The notes under the pieces were generated by a model that searched no databases, had not been told where the DNA came from, and worked only from the letters and a program-made list of their open reading frames with translations. The position numbers were made by a program, and so were the translations under genes. A stretch of DNA of 64,000 nucleotides from Actinomadura xylanilytica (GTDB lineage Bacteria; Actinomycetota; Actinomycetes; Streptosporangiales; Streptosporangiaceae), in assembly GCF_030283145.1 (NCBI RefSeq), contig NZ_JASNWE010000001.1, forward strand, positions 1,549,751 to 1,613,750, written 5' to 3'. Within the stretch, counting starts at the first letter, position 1; each line of letters starts with the position of its first letter. Shown piece by piece: positions 28,816-37,452 of this stretch.

Positions 28816-28831
28816 ACAAGCGTTCGCTTGT
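28816..28831. promoter_or_regulatory. TetR-type operator palindrome upstream of the ilvG-like gene
   Basis: ACAAGCGTTCGCTTGT is a perfect 16-bp palindrome of the shape bound by many TetR-family repressors. It ends 12 bases before the ATG of the TPP enzyme, in the 136-base divergent region with the carotenoid oxygenase. No TetR gene is adjacent. Confidence 0.6.
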
Positions 28832-28843
28832 TACGGTGCGTCC

Positions 28844-30490
28844 ATGAAGCCTGCACACGGTGGCGACACCGTGATCTCGGTGGTGCGCCGGCACGGCGTG
28901 GAGACCATGTTTACCTTGTCCGGGGGGCATGTGTTCCCCCTGTACGACGGCGCGGTCAAGGCTTCGGGGAGGCCGCGGATCCTGGACGTCCGGCACGAGC
29001 AGACCGCCGTGTTCGCCGCCGAGGGGACCGCCCGGCTGACCCGGCGGACCGGCCTCGCCGTCCTCACCGCCGGACCCGGCGTCACCAACGGCGTCAGCGG
29101 CATCGCGTCCGCGCACTTCAACGGCTCGCCGGTCGTCGTCCTCGGCGGGCGGGCCCCGCAGGGGCGCTGGGGCTCGGGCGCGCTCCAGGAGCTGGACCAT
29201 CCCCCGCTGGTCGCGCCGATCACCAAGCTCGCGACCACCGCCGCCGGGCCCGGCACCCTCACCTCGGACGTCACCCGGGCCTTCCAGACCGCGGCCGACC
29301 CGCACCGCGGGCCGGTCTTCCTCGACCTGCACATGGACCACCTGTTCGGCCCGGCCGCGCCGGAGCAACTGGTCCCGAGGACGCCGGCGGGCGCGCCGGA
29401 CCGGCCGCCGGACCCGGACGCGCTCGCGGCCATCGCCGCGCTGCTGGCCGCGGCCCGGCACCCGGTGCTGGTGCTCGGCTCGGACGTGTGGATGGACGGC
29501 GCCGACGAGGCCGCCCGCGCGTTCGCCGAGGAGCTGCGGCTCCCCGTGGTCGCCAACGGGCAGGGCCGCGGCGTCCTGCCCGCCGGGCACGGGCTGCTGG
29601 CGACCCGCGCCCGGCGCACCGCGTTCGCCGAGGCGGACCTGGTCATCGTCGCCGGCACCCCGCTGGACTTCCGGCTCGGGTACGGGTCGTTCGGCGGCGG
29701 CGCGGCCAAGGTCGTCCACCTGGCCGACGCGCCCTCGGCCCTCGCCCGGCACACCGGCACGGCCGGCGCCGCGGCGGGCGACCTGGCGCTCATCTTCGCC
29801 GACCTGGCGGCGGCCTGCGTCACCGCCGGCGTCTCCCCCGCCGCGTACGCGCCCTGGACGGCCGCGCTCCGCGACGCCGCCCGCGCCGCGATCGCCGCCG
29901 ACGCCGGACCGCTGGCCTCGGGCGCCGACCCGATCCACCCGCTGCGGATCTACGGGGAGCTGGCCCGGATCCTGGACGACGACGCGGTGGTGATCGGCGA
30001 CGGCGGCGACTTCGTCTCCTACGCCGGCAAGCACATCGAGCCCGCGCGGCCCGGCGGCTGGCTCGACCCCGGCCCGTACGGCTGCCTCGGCACCGGCCTC
30101 GGCTACGCGATCGCGGCCCGGATCGCGCGCCCGGCGGCCCAGGTGGTGGCGCTGCTCGGCGACGGGGCGGCCGGTTTCTCCCTGATGGACGTCGATACCC
30201 TGGTCCGGCACGATCTGCCCGTGGTGCTGATCGTCGGCAACAATGGCGCCTGGGGGCTGGAGAAACACCCGATGCAGATGCTCTACGGCTACGACGTGGC
30301 CGCCGACCTCCAGCCGCAGTGCCGGTACGACCAGGTCGTCCGCGCCCTGGGCGGGGCCGGCGAGCTGGTCACCCGGCCCGACCAGATCGCCCCGGCGCTG
30401 CGCCGGGCGTTCGGATCCGGCGTCCCGTACCTGGTCAACATCGCCACCGACCCGGCGGTCGCCTACCCGCGCAGCACCACCGGTGTCTGA
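28844..30490 (+). CDS. ilvG: Acetolactate synthase-like TPP enzyme
   Basis: A 548-residue thiamine diphosphate enzyme with three domains: Pyr domain with the cofactor-activating glutamate in VRHEQTAVFAAEG (about residue 52), a central domain, and a PP domain with the metal motif GDGAAGFS ... NNGAWG. It closely resembles mycobacterial IlvG (FTLSGGH, HEQTA, GNNG-WGLEKHPM, VAYPR at the end), a separate paralogue of IlvB whose physiological role is less clear. No ilvN regulatory subunit is adjacent. The last eight bases overlap the next gene. Confidence 0.85.
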   Translation: MKPAHGGDTVISVVRRHGVETMFTLSGGHVFPLYDGAVKASGRPRILDVRHEQTAVFAAEGTARLTRRTGLAVLTAGPGVTNGVSGIASAHFNGSPVVVLGGRAPQGRWGSGALQELDHPPLVAPITKLATTAAGPGTLTSDVTRAFQTAADPHRGPVFLDLHMDHLFGPAAPEQLVPRTPAGAPDRPPDPDALAAIAALLAAARHPVLVLGSDVWMDGADEAARAFAEELRLPVVANGQGRGVLPAGHGLLATRARRTAFAEADLVIVAGTPLDFRLGYGSFGGGAAKVVHLADAPSALARHTGTAGAAAGDLALIFADLAAACVTAGVSPAAYAPWTAALRDAARAAIAADAGPLASGADPIHPLRIYGELARILDDDAVVIGDGGDFVSYAGKHIEPARPGGWLDPGPYGCLGTGLGYAIAARIARPAAQVVALLGDGAAGFSLMDVDTLVRHDLPVVLIVGNNGAWGLEKHPMQMLYGYDVAADLQPQCRYDQVVRALGGAGELVTRPDQIAPALRRAFGSGVPYLVNIATDPAVAYPRSTTGV

Positions 30491-30977
30491 GGGCGTCACC
30501 GTCCGGCCGGTCCGGACCGCGGAGTACGGGCGGGTCGGGGCGCTGACCGTCGAGGTGTACGTGCACGGCGGGCTGGTCTCGCCCGCGTCGCCGTACGTGA
30601 GCACGCTCGCCGACGCCGCCGACCGCGCCGCGAAGTCGGAGCTGCTGGTGGCCGAGGTCGGCGGCGACCTCGCCGGGGCGGTCGCCTACTGCCCGCCGAG
30701 CAGCCCGTACGCGGAGCTGGCCGGGCCGGACGAGGCCGAGTTCCGGATGCTGGCCGTCCTCGACCGGGTCCGCGGCCAGGGGGTCGGCCGGGCCCTGGTG
30801 CAGGCGTGCGTCGACCGGGCGCGCGGCACCGGGCTGGCCCGCGTCCGGCTGTCGACGCAGGAGAACATGGGCTCGGCCCACCGCCTCTACGAGCGGATGG
30901 GGTTCACCCGCACGCCGGACCGCGACTGGTCGCCCGTGCCCGGCGTCGACCTGATGACCTACGTCCTGCCGCTCTGA
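30483..30977 (+). CDS. GNAT-family N-acetyltransferase
   Basis: A 164-residue GNAT protein. The acetyl-CoA pyrophosphate-binding motif is VRGQGVGRALV (RxxGxG/A), preceded by the EFRMLAVLD strand and followed by the LYERMGF helix-strand near the end. It acetylates an amine on an unknown small molecule or protein. The GTG at 30483 lies inside the end of the ilvG-like gene (8-base overlap), so the two are probably translated together. Confidence 0.85.
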   Translation: MSEGVTVRPVRTAEYGRVGALTVEVYVHGGLVSPASPYVSTLADAADRAAKSELLVAEVGGDLAGAVAYCPPSSPYAELAGPDEAEFRMLAVLDRVRGQGVGRALVQACVDRARGTGLARVRLSTQENMGSAHRLYERMGFTRTPDRDWSPVPGVDLMTYVLPL

Positions 30978-31037
30978 CCCGGAGCCCGGCCTTCCGGCCC
31001 GGCGCGCTGCCCCCGGCCCTCCGCCCTGGCGCTCGGC

Positions 31038-31241
31038 TCAGGTGGAGGCCAGGACGCCGTGCTCGGAGCAGCGGGCCGTCCAGCCCTGCGGCGTCACCTG
31101 GACGACCATGCGGCGGCGGCACCGCGCGCAGTAGCGCGGCGGCTCCATCCGCCGGGCGGCCCGGCACGCCTCGTGATCGGCGCCGCCCGCGTCGCCCGCG
31201 GGGTCCCCGCAACGGTCACAGTAGGTGTCCACGACCGGCAC
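31038..31241 (-). CDS. bsaP: Biotin synthase auxiliary protein
   Basis: A 67-residue cysteine-rich protein: a YCDRCG knuckle, DHEAC, a second pair in PPRYCARC, then [12 protein letters not shown] and a final ARCSEHG. The segment [15 protein letters not shown] is what I recall of actinobacterial BsaP (Rv1590-type), which supports the auxiliary iron-sulfur cluster of BioB. In many genomes the gene follows bioB. Here it is 48 bases downstream of accC on the same strand, so it is probably co-transcribed with a biotin-dependent carboxylase instead. Identification is from remembered motifs and needs a profile search. Confidence 0.7.
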   Translation of the reverse strand: MPVVDTYCDRCGDPAGDAGGADHEACRAARRMEPPRYCARCRRRMVVQVTPQGWTARCSEHGVLAST

Positions 31242-31289
31242 AGTACCCTCCGGCTACTCGACGACGCGATGAGGCCGCCGCTCTGGATC

Positions 31290-32660
31290 TCACGGGAGCA
31301 CGGCCAGGGGACGCATGCGTTCCACGATCCCGGTGTCATAGGTCCCACCCGTGAACTCGGGACGGTCGACCAGCTCGGCCAGGAACGGCAGGTTGGTCGG
31401 GAGCCCCTCGATCCGGAACGCGCCGAGCGCGGCGCGGGCCCGGCCGAGCGCCGCGGCGCGGTCGTCGCCGTGCACGCAGAGCTTGGCGAGCAGCGGGTCG
31501 TAGAACGGGGTGACGGTGTTGCCCTCGGCGTAGCCCGCGTCGATGCGGATGCCGGGGCCGACCGGCTCCTCCCACACCTCGATCTTGCCGGGTCCGGGCA
31601 TGAACCGCTGCGGGTCCTCGGCGTACACCCGGAACTCGATGGCGTGCCCGCGGGGCTCGCGCGGGCCGAGCGCGACCGGCTCGCCCGCGGCGGCGCGGAG
31701 CTGCTGCTCGACCAGGTCGACGCCGGTGGTCATCTCGGTGACCGGGTGCTCCACCTGAAGGCGGGTGTTCATCTCCAGGAAGGAGAAGTCCTGGGCCGGG
31801 TCGACGAGGAACTCGACGGTGCCGGCGCCCCGGTAGCCGACCGCCTCGCCCGCGCGCACGGCCGCGGCCAGCATCCGCTCGCGCAGCGCCGGGGTGATGC
31901 CGGGCGACGGGCCCTCCTCGACGATCTTCTGGTACCGGCGCTGCACCGAGCAGTCGCGCTCACCGAGGGCGGTCACGGTGCCGTCCGCCAGGCCGAAGAT
32001 CTGCACCTCGACGTGCCGCGCCCCCTGGACGAAGCGTTCGAGCAGGATGTCGGCGTTGCCGCCGGTCTCGCCCGGACCGCCGGCGAAGTACCGGTCGGCG
32101 GCGGCCCGGGCGGACGCGTACACGCGGCGCACCCCGGCCTCGTCGCGGGCCGTGCCCATGCCGACGCCGCCGGCGCCCGCGGCGGGCTTCACCATCACCG
32201 GGTAGCCGATGCGGTCGGCCTCCTCGGCGGCGGTGTCGGCGTCGGGCACCGGCTCCCAGGCCCCGGCGGAGACCGGGACACCGGCCTCCTTCATCAGGTT
32301 CCGGGCGTTGATCTTGTCGCCCATCCGGGCGATCGCCAGCGGCGGCGGCCCCACCCAGACCAGCTCCCGCTCGATCACCTGCCGGGCGAACCCGGCGTTC
32401 TCGGCGAGGAACCCGTACCCGGGGTGGACGGCCTGCGCGTTGGTGGTCCGGGCCGCCTCCAGCACCGCGGCGACGTTGAGGTAGCTGCGGGCGGGCTGCG
32501 CCGGGCCGATCAGGATCGCCTCGTCCGCCTCGGCGACGAACGGCAGGTCGGCGTCGGCCTCGGAGTACACCGCGATGGCCTTGAGGCCCATCGAACGCAC
32601 GGTGTGGATGATCCGGCTGGCGATCTCGCCCCGGTTCGCCACGAGCACCGACTCGAACAC
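31290..32660 (-). CDS. accC: Biotin carboxylase subunit
   Basis: A 456-residue ATP-grasp protein with the AccC layout: N-terminal ANRGEIASRIIHT, HPGYGFLAENAGF, the glycine-rich ATP loop AAGAGGVGMG (about 160), and the active-site motifs LGERDCSVQRRYQKIVEE and EMNTRLQVEHPVTE. It lacks a fused biotin carrier domain, so the BCCP and carboxyltransferase must come from elsewhere. It carboxylates biotin on acetyl- or propionyl-CoA carboxylase. It precedes bsaP in a probable operon, linking biotin use with biotin synthase maintenance. Confidence 0.9.
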   Translation of the reverse strand: MFESVLVANRGEIASRIIHTVRSMGLKAIAVYSEADADLPFVAEADEAILIGPAQPARSYLNVAAVLEAARTTNAQAVHPGYGFLAENAGFARQVIERELVWVGPPPLAIARMGDKINARNLMKEAGVPVSAGAWEPVPDADTAAEEADRIGYPVMVKPAAGAGGVGMGTARDEAGVRRVYASARAAADRYFAGGPGETGGNADILLERFVQGARHVEVQIFGLADGTVTALGERDCSVQRRYQKIVEEGPSPGITPALRERMLAAAVRAGEAVGYRGAGTVEFLVDPAQDFSFLEMNTRLQVEHPVTEMTTGVDLVEQQLRAAAGEPVALGPREPRGHAIEFRVYAEDPQRFMPGPGKIEVWEEPVGPGIRIDAGYAEGNTVTPFYDPLLAKLCVHGDDRAAALGRARAALGAFRIEGLPTNLPFLAELVDRPEFTGGTYDTGIVERMRPLAVLP

Positions 32661-32797
32661 CTGCGGACTCCCCTTCGCCGTCTCGATCCCGTCGCACCGA
32701 CGCCGCCGACACTAGCGGGACGCGCCCCCCTCGTCGGCCATGAGATCGACAAATACCGGCCCGGAGTTTTGTGCGCCGGTCCGCCCGCGGCCCGCCG

Positions 32798-34159
32798 CTA
32801 CTGGCGGAGCCGCCGGTCGACCACGCGGCTCAGCGCCTCGACCACGGTCGGGTCGTACTCCGAGGCCGAGTCGAGGCGCAGCCGTTCGAGCACCGCCGCG
32901 CCCCGGTCGCGGTCGGACGACTCGCCGACCAGGTCGTCGTAGGCGTTGGCGACCTTGATGATGCGGCTGGCGAGCGGCGGCGGCAGCGGCCGGGCGTGCG
33001 CCGGGTCGCCGCCCTGCCGGAGCGGCTGCGCCTCGCCGTGCCCGGTCCGGTACGGGTGGGACGAGAGCCGGACGATGTGCGCCACCCGGTCGAGCACCCC
33101 GGTCTGCTTGATCACCTCGGCGCCCAGCTCGGCGATGCGGCGCTGCTCGGGCGGCGAGGCCAGCACGGTCGCGCCGCCGGGGATCGGGTCGCCGAGCGAG
33201 AGCTGCCCGATGTCGTGCATCAGCGCCGCGTACTCCAGTTCGAGCAGCTCCTCCTCGGACATGCCGAGCTCGCGGCCCATCGCCACCGCCAGCCGGGACA
33301 CCCGCCGCGAGTGCCCCGTCTCGACGTACCCGCCGACCTCGGTGACCCGGGACAGGGCCCGCACGGTCTGGAGGTAGGTCGCGCGGATGCCCGCGTACCG
33401 CCGGAATGCGAACTGGGTGACCAGGATCGGCGCGGTGAAGACCATCAGCGCGGCCGGGCCCATCGCGGTGGTGGCCACCGCGATCAGCATCGCGGTGGCG
33501 CCGATCGCCGCGCACAGCGCGAGCTTGGCCCGGATCTCGTCACGCAGCGCGATGCCGAACCGGGCCCGGACCGCCTCGGCCCGGATCATCGCCGCGATCA
33601 CCACGTCGGTGAAGCACGACACCACCACCACGACGCCCATCACCGCCAGCAGCAGCTCCCATTCGAGCCGGGCCGACACCACCGGGCGGAAGCACAGCGC
33701 CACCACGGTCACGGTGAACAGCCGCCGCGCCATCGCGTCGGGCCGGGGCGAGCGGCCCACCGCGATGTGCGGCAGCGACCCGACCAGCATGCCCGCCGCG
33801 GTCACCGCCACCACCTGGAGGGCCGAGTGCCCCGCCGGGACCACGTGCAGCGGCAGCGCGCCGCGGGAGCCGTCCGGCCCGGTGCCGATCAGCAACGCGT
33901 AGCCGATCGCGCCGGCGCTGGCGATCGGGGCGACCTCGCGGTTGCCCGGCATCACCATCCGGAACAGCTCGCCGAGCGCGATCAGCACGCCGAAGACGAT
34001 CGCGATGTTGGGCTGGTCGAGCCCGACCGCGGCGACCTGGGTGACCGCGACGACCACCGCCAGTCCGGCGGTGGCGATCAGCAGCAGCTGGCCCGAGTCG
34101 ATGCTCTGCCAGGCCGCCCGCTCGCGGGTGCGCATCTGCGCGCTCATCACGTCGCGCAT
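32798..34159 (-). CDS. Membrane HD-domain protein, degenerate HD-GYP
   Basis: A 453-residue protein with about six to eight membrane helices in the first 250 residues (IDSGQLLLIATAGLAVV, ALQVVAVTAAGMLVG, LLLAVMGVVVVV), then an HD domain. The start HSRRVSRLAVAMGRELG and the HD pair in AALMHDIGQL are present, but the usual Lys after HDxG is Gln and the HHExxNGxGYP motif is missing. It is therefore an HD-domain relative that may not hydrolyse cyclic-di-GMP. Its ATG shares one base with the stop of the upstream canonical HD-GYP gene, so a heteromeric or regulatory pairing is plausible. Confidence 0.8.
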   Translation of the reverse strand: MRDVMSAQMRTRERAAWQSIDSGQLLLIATAGLAVVVAVTQVAAVGLDQPNIAIVFGVLIALGELFRMVMPGNREVAPIASAGAIGYALLIGTGPDGSRGALPLHVVPAGHSALQVVAVTAAGMLVGSLPHIAVGRSPRPDAMARRLFTVTVVALCFRPVVSARLEWELLLAVMGVVVVVSCFTDVVIAAMIRAEAVRARFGIALRDEIRAKLALCAAIGATAMLIAVATTAMGPAALMVFTAPILVTQFAFRRYAGIRATYLQTVRALSRVTEVGGYVETGHSRRVSRLAVAMGRELGMSEEELLELEYAALMHDIGQLSLGDPIPGGATVLASPPEQRRIAELGAEVIKQTGVLDRVAHIVRLSSHPYRTGHGEAQPLRQGGDPAHARPLPPPLASRIIKVANAYDDLVGESSDRDRGAAVLERLRLDSASEYDPTVVEALSRVVDRRLRQ

Positions 34160-35487
34160 CAACGCACCCGGATGGGGGCGCTCGGGTCGTCGTGGTCCTG
34201 CTGGGTGGTCTCCACGACGTCGTCGTCGGGCAGCACCACCGGCTGCGGCGGCTCCCACCCGGTACGGTCCAGCGCGCACAGGAACGCCTCCACGATCGCC
34301 GGGTCGAAGTGGTCGCCCATCCCCCGGCGCAGCTCCTGCACGGCCTCCTCGATCGTCCTGGCGGCCCGGTAGGACCGGGTGGAGGTCATCGAGTCGAACG
34401 CGTCGGCGACCGAGATGACCCGGGCGAACTCGGGGATCTCGTCGCCGGCCAGGCCCATCGGGTAGCCGCGGCCGTTCATCTTCTCGTGGTGGTGCATGAT
34501 CCCGGCGAGCGCCTCGTCGAGGAATCCGATCTCGCGGACGATCTCCAACCCGCGCATCGGATGCAGCTGGATCGCGGCGAACTCCTCCTCGGTGAGCGAC
34601 CCGGACTTCTGGAGCACCTTGGTCGGCACGCCGAGCTTGCCCACGTCGTGCAGCATGCCCGCGTAGCGGATCGCCTCGACCCGGTCGGGCCGCATCCCGA
34701 TCTCCTGGGCGATCATCACCGAGCCGCGGGAGACCCGCTCGGAGTGCCCGCGGGTGTAGTAGTCCTTGGTCTCGACCGCCTGGCAGAGCGCGGCGAGGGT
34801 GGCCGCGTGCGCCTGCTGCTGCGCGTGCGCCTGCTCCATCGCCCAGCGGGCGACGAACAGCGGCAGCAGCACCAGCACCGCCGAGAACGGCCCGACCCGC
34901 TGCCACAGGCCCGCGATCAGCAGGCCGAACATGCCGTAGCCGAGGCACCCGGACGCGAGCTGCCCGCTCCCGCGCAGCAGGTCGCGCGGCACGGCCTGCC
35001 GGCTCAGCAGCAGCACCCCCGCCGTCAGGGACATGTTGACCAGGACGAAGGTGACCAGCGCGCCGAGGAACGGCACGCTGACATGCTCGACCCACCTGGT
35101 CTGCCCGGCCTCGAAGCGGTGCCCGCCGAGCAGGTTGAACACCACGCCCGCGGTGTAGCCGCTGAGCGCGAACTGCGCGCCGTTGAACAACCGCTTGACG
35201 GGGGCGAAGAACCGCTGCCCGGTGACCACCGCGCAGAGGCCGAGCAGCGCCGCACCCGCCGGGCCGAGGAGCACCACCCCGGCCAGGCTCGCGGCGAAGC
35301 TGAGCGACACCTTGGCCCGTTCGACGCTGAGCTGAGCGGGCGCGGAGTCGCAAATGAGGAAGAGCACGGCCAGCACGGCCAGCTTGTACCAGTCAAGCTC
35401 CGCAAAGGACGACGTCGCGATGAGGCCGGCCGCGAGGGCCACCACACCGCAGACGTACGCCCAGGCAGCGAGAGGTAGTCCACGCAT
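34159..35487 (-). CDS. Membrane HD-GYP cyclic-di-GMP phosphodiesterase
   Basis: A 442-residue protein with about six membrane helices (residues 8-215), a Gln/Ala/His-rich linker, and a complete HD-GYP domain: HSERVSR, the metal pair MLHDVGKLG (His280-Asp281) and MHHHEKMNGRGYPMG (332-345), then DAFDSMTSTRSYR. It should hydrolyse cyclic-di-GMP or a related dinucleotide. The ATG at 35487 follows GAGGGGGGCGGCA. The C-terminal 30 residues are acidic. It is coupled to the degenerate relative downstream. Confidence 0.9.
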   Translation of the reverse strand: MRGLPLAAWAYVCGVVALAAGLIATSSFAELDWYKLAVLAVLFLICDSAPAQLSVERAKVSLSFAASLAGVVLLGPAGAALLGLCAVVTGQRFFAPVKRLFNGAQFALSGYTAGVVFNLLGGHRFEAGQTRWVEHVSVPFLGALVTFVLVNMSLTAGVLLLSRQAVPRDLLRGSGQLASGCLGYGMFGLLIAGLWQRVGPFSAVLVLLPLFVARWAMEQAHAQQQAHAATLAALCQAVETKDYYTRGHSERVSRGSVMIAQEIGMRPDRVEAIRYAGMLHDVGKLGVPTKVLQKSGSLTEEEFAAIQLHPMRGLEIVREIGFLDEALAGIMHHHEKMNGRGYPMGLAGDEIPEFARVISVADAFDSMTSTRSYRAARTIEEAVQELRRGMGDHFDPAIVEAFLCALDRTGWEPPQPVVLPDDDVVETTQQDHDDPSAPIRVR

Positions 35488-35566
35488 TGCCGCCCCCCTC
35501 GGGAGTGACGAATGAGCGGGCCGCCGCCAGGATCGCCGGTGCCGGCCGGCACCGGCCGGCACGCGA

Positions 35567-35656
35567 CTAGACCCAGGACACGCCCTTGGGCATCATCAGC
35601 GACGACGACACCAGGGCAGGCCGGTCGAGACCGGCCGTCACCACCTGCTCGGGCAT
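35567..35656 (-). CDS. Possible 29-residue small protein
   Basis: An open frame of 29 codons begins with ATG eight bases after a very strong GGGGGAGG ribosome site and ends 79 bases before the HD-GYP start. The peptide is MPEQVVTAGLDRPALVSSSL followed by MMPKGVSWV: mostly uncharged, with a hydroxyl-rich centre. No family is recognised. It could be a small functional peptide, a leader that controls the HD-GYP pair, or chance. Confidence 0.45.
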   Translation of the reverse strand: MPEQVVTAGLDRPALVSSSLMMPKGVSWV

Positions 35657-35860
35657 GACTACTGCCTCCCCCCACACCGGGCCGGCCGGACCGCCAGATC
35701 CGGCCACCCGAACCGGCATGGTCCGGGCTTCCCGGGCGGGCGCATACCCACTATCGGAGGGCATGCACCTGTTCCCGTCGCTGAATTCGGCACAAGCCTA
35801 ACGTGGGAGGCCCAGGTCACACAGGCATGCGAGAAATCGTGAGCAAAGCGTGAAGTAATC

Positions 35861-35875
35861 GTCACCTTAGGTGAC
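35861..35875. promoter_or_regulatory. Palindrome between the epimerase and the small ORF
   Basis: GTCACCTTAGGTGAC is a perfect 6-3-6 inverted repeat in the roughly 310-base gene-free stretch 35657-35969, about 205 bases upstream of the small ORF. This stretch is more AT-rich than its surroundings and probably holds the promoter of the small ORF and HD-GYP genes. No clear -35/-10 pair was identified. Confidence 0.45.
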
Positions 35876-35969
35876 CAATCGCCCCAGAAGATCCACACAG
35901 GGTACTCGCACGCTCGCTCTGCACAACCGTACTGCACGTGCACGTCAATCCGGGCGTTCTCGGTGAGAC

Positions 35970-36908
35970 TCAGGCGCGCCGGCCGCCCGCCGCGCCACCG
36001 CGCTCGCGGGCCCACGCGACCGTTTCCGCCAGCCCCTCGCGCAGCCCCACCCGGGGCTCCCAGCCGAGTTCCCGGCGGGTCGGCCCGGGGTCGACCGACA
36101 TCGCGGGCAGGTCGCCCAGCCGGGCCGGGGCGAACTCCGGCTCGTCCGCCGCGCCCACCGCCTCGGCGACCATCGCATGCAGGTCGCGGTCGGTCGTTTG
36201 CAGGGCCGTTCCCACGTTGAACCGCTGCCCGCCGCCCCGCTCGCCCGTCGCGCGGGCGAACGCGTCGACGACGTCCTGAACGAAGACGTAGTCGCGGGTC
36301 TGGCGGCCGTCGCCGAACACCTTGGTCGGACGTCCCGCCAGAAGCGCGTCGGTGAAGATGGAGATGACCCCGGCCTCGCCCTCCGGCGTCTGCCTCGGGC
36401 CGTACACGTTGGCCAGCGTCAGGGTGGTGAAGTCGATGCCGTGCAACGCCCCGTACATCTGGGCGTAGACCTCGCCCGAGACCTTGGACGCGGCGTACGG
36501 CGACGCGGGACGCAGCGCGGCGGTCGGCGGGACGGGCAGCGCGTCGGGCACCCCGTACACCGCGCAGCTCGAGGTGAAGACCACCTTCCGCGCGCCCGCC
36601 GTGCGGGCCGCCTCCAGCACGCCCGCGGTGCCGACGACGTTCACCCGCGCGTCGCGCAGCGGGTCGGCCACGCTCAGCCGCACGCTGACCTGCGCGGCCA
36701 GATGGCAGACGACCTCGGGACGGCGCTCGGCCGTCCGCACGGCCAGCTCGGGGTCGGCCACGTCCATCCGCCACAGCTCGACACCGGGGCGGATGTTGGA
36801 CCCCGACGACAGGTCGTCCACGCCGATGACCTCATGGCCGTCGGCGAGCAGCCTGTCGACGAGGTGGGAGCCGATGAAACCGGCCGCGCCGGTGACGAGT
36901 ACGAGCAC
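35970..36908 (-). CDS. NAD-dependent epimerase/dehydratase (GalE-like)
   Basis: A 312-residue extended SDR. The Rossmann motif VTGAAGFIGSH starts the protein at residue 5, Asp-binding of NAD is in GVDDLS, the catalytic Ser is in SSCAVYG and the Tyr/Lys pair is YAASK. The segment ANVYGPRQ and the FGDGRQTRDYVFV motif are typical of UDP-glucose 4-epimerases and related nucleotide-sugar enzymes. I chose the GTG at 36908 because it places the first beta strand at the N-terminus. Substrate is a nucleotide sugar, not further defined. Confidence 0.85.
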   Translation of the reverse strand: MLVLVTGAAGFIGSHLVDRLLADGHEVIGVDDLSSGSNIRPGVELWRMDVADPELAVRTAERRPEVVCHLAAQVSVRLSVADPLRDARVNVVGTAGVLEAARTAGARKVVFTSSCAVYGVPDALPVPPTAALRPASPYAASKVSGEVYAQMYGALHGIDFTTLTLANVYGPRQTPEGEAGVISIFTDALLAGRPTKVFGDGRQTRDYVFVQDVVDAFARATGERGGGQRFNVGTALQTTDRDLHAMVAEAVGAADEPEFAPARLGDLPAMSVDPGPTRRELGWEPRVGLREGLAETVAWARERGGAAGGRRA

Positions 36909-36972
36909 CCGAGCACGATAGCCGGGCCGGCCCCGCACCCGCGATGACGGGGCACGGCCATGACCGGGACCC

Positions 36973-36999
36973 GCCAGACCCGCCCACGGCGGGTCTGGC
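36973..36999. terminator. Terminator downstream of rsrA
   Basis: GCCAGACCCGCC-CAC-GGCGGGTCTGGC, a perfect 12-bp stem with a 3-nt loop, located 26 bases past the rsrA stop on the minus strand and upstream of the epimerase gene. Confidence 0.75.
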
Positions 37000-37024
37000 A
37001 CGTCCGGGCGTGGTCAGCGCCCGG

Positions 37025-37366
37025 TCAGGCCGTCTCGGACGACCTGGCCGCGTCGCCGATCCCGCCACCGGCCGGATTTCCGGCCTCCCTGGCGGGGTCG
37101 CCGGAGCGGATCTCGCTGCACACCTGCTCGATGCGGCCGAGTACTTTGGCACGCAGGTCGCCCGGGGCCGACTCGCAGGCGCAGGACTTGTTCACCAGCT
37201 TCTTGACGGCCTCCTCGAGGCCGTACTCGCGCAGGCACGGCCCGCACTCGTCGAGGTGCTCGCGTACCTCACCGCAGCCGCCCTGGTCGAGCTCGCCGTC
37301 GAGGTAGGTGTAGACCCGGGCCAGCACCTCATCGCACGGGGTGTCGTGGTGATCGCCACAGCTCAT
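37025..37366 (-). CDS. rsrA: Redox-sensing zinc anti-sigma factor RsrA
   Basis: A 113-residue ZAS-family anti-sigma factor. Cys3, Cys11, Cys31, His37, Cys41 and Cys44 fall at the same residue numbers as in Streptomyces coelicolor RsrA, including the HxxxCxxC core HLDECGPC; two further cysteines are at 62 and 64 (KSCACES). In that system zinc binding holds SigR inactive and disulfide formation releases it. The gene follows sigR by 86 bases. The C-terminal 25 residues are Gly/Ala-rich and likely flexible. Confidence 0.95.
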   Translation of the reverse strand: MSCGDHHDTPCDEVLARVYTYLDGELDQGGCGEVREHLDECGPCLREYGLEEAVKKLVNKSCACESAPGDLRAKVLGRIEQVCSEIRSGDPAREAGNPAGGGIGDAARSSETA

Positions 37367-37452
37367 GGCTCACGCACCCTTCTCGCTCACCGCACGAAGG
37401 GCCGTGCCCTCCCGGCGCTCGCTCCGCTCACCGCGGCGGGTCCGTACTCGGC

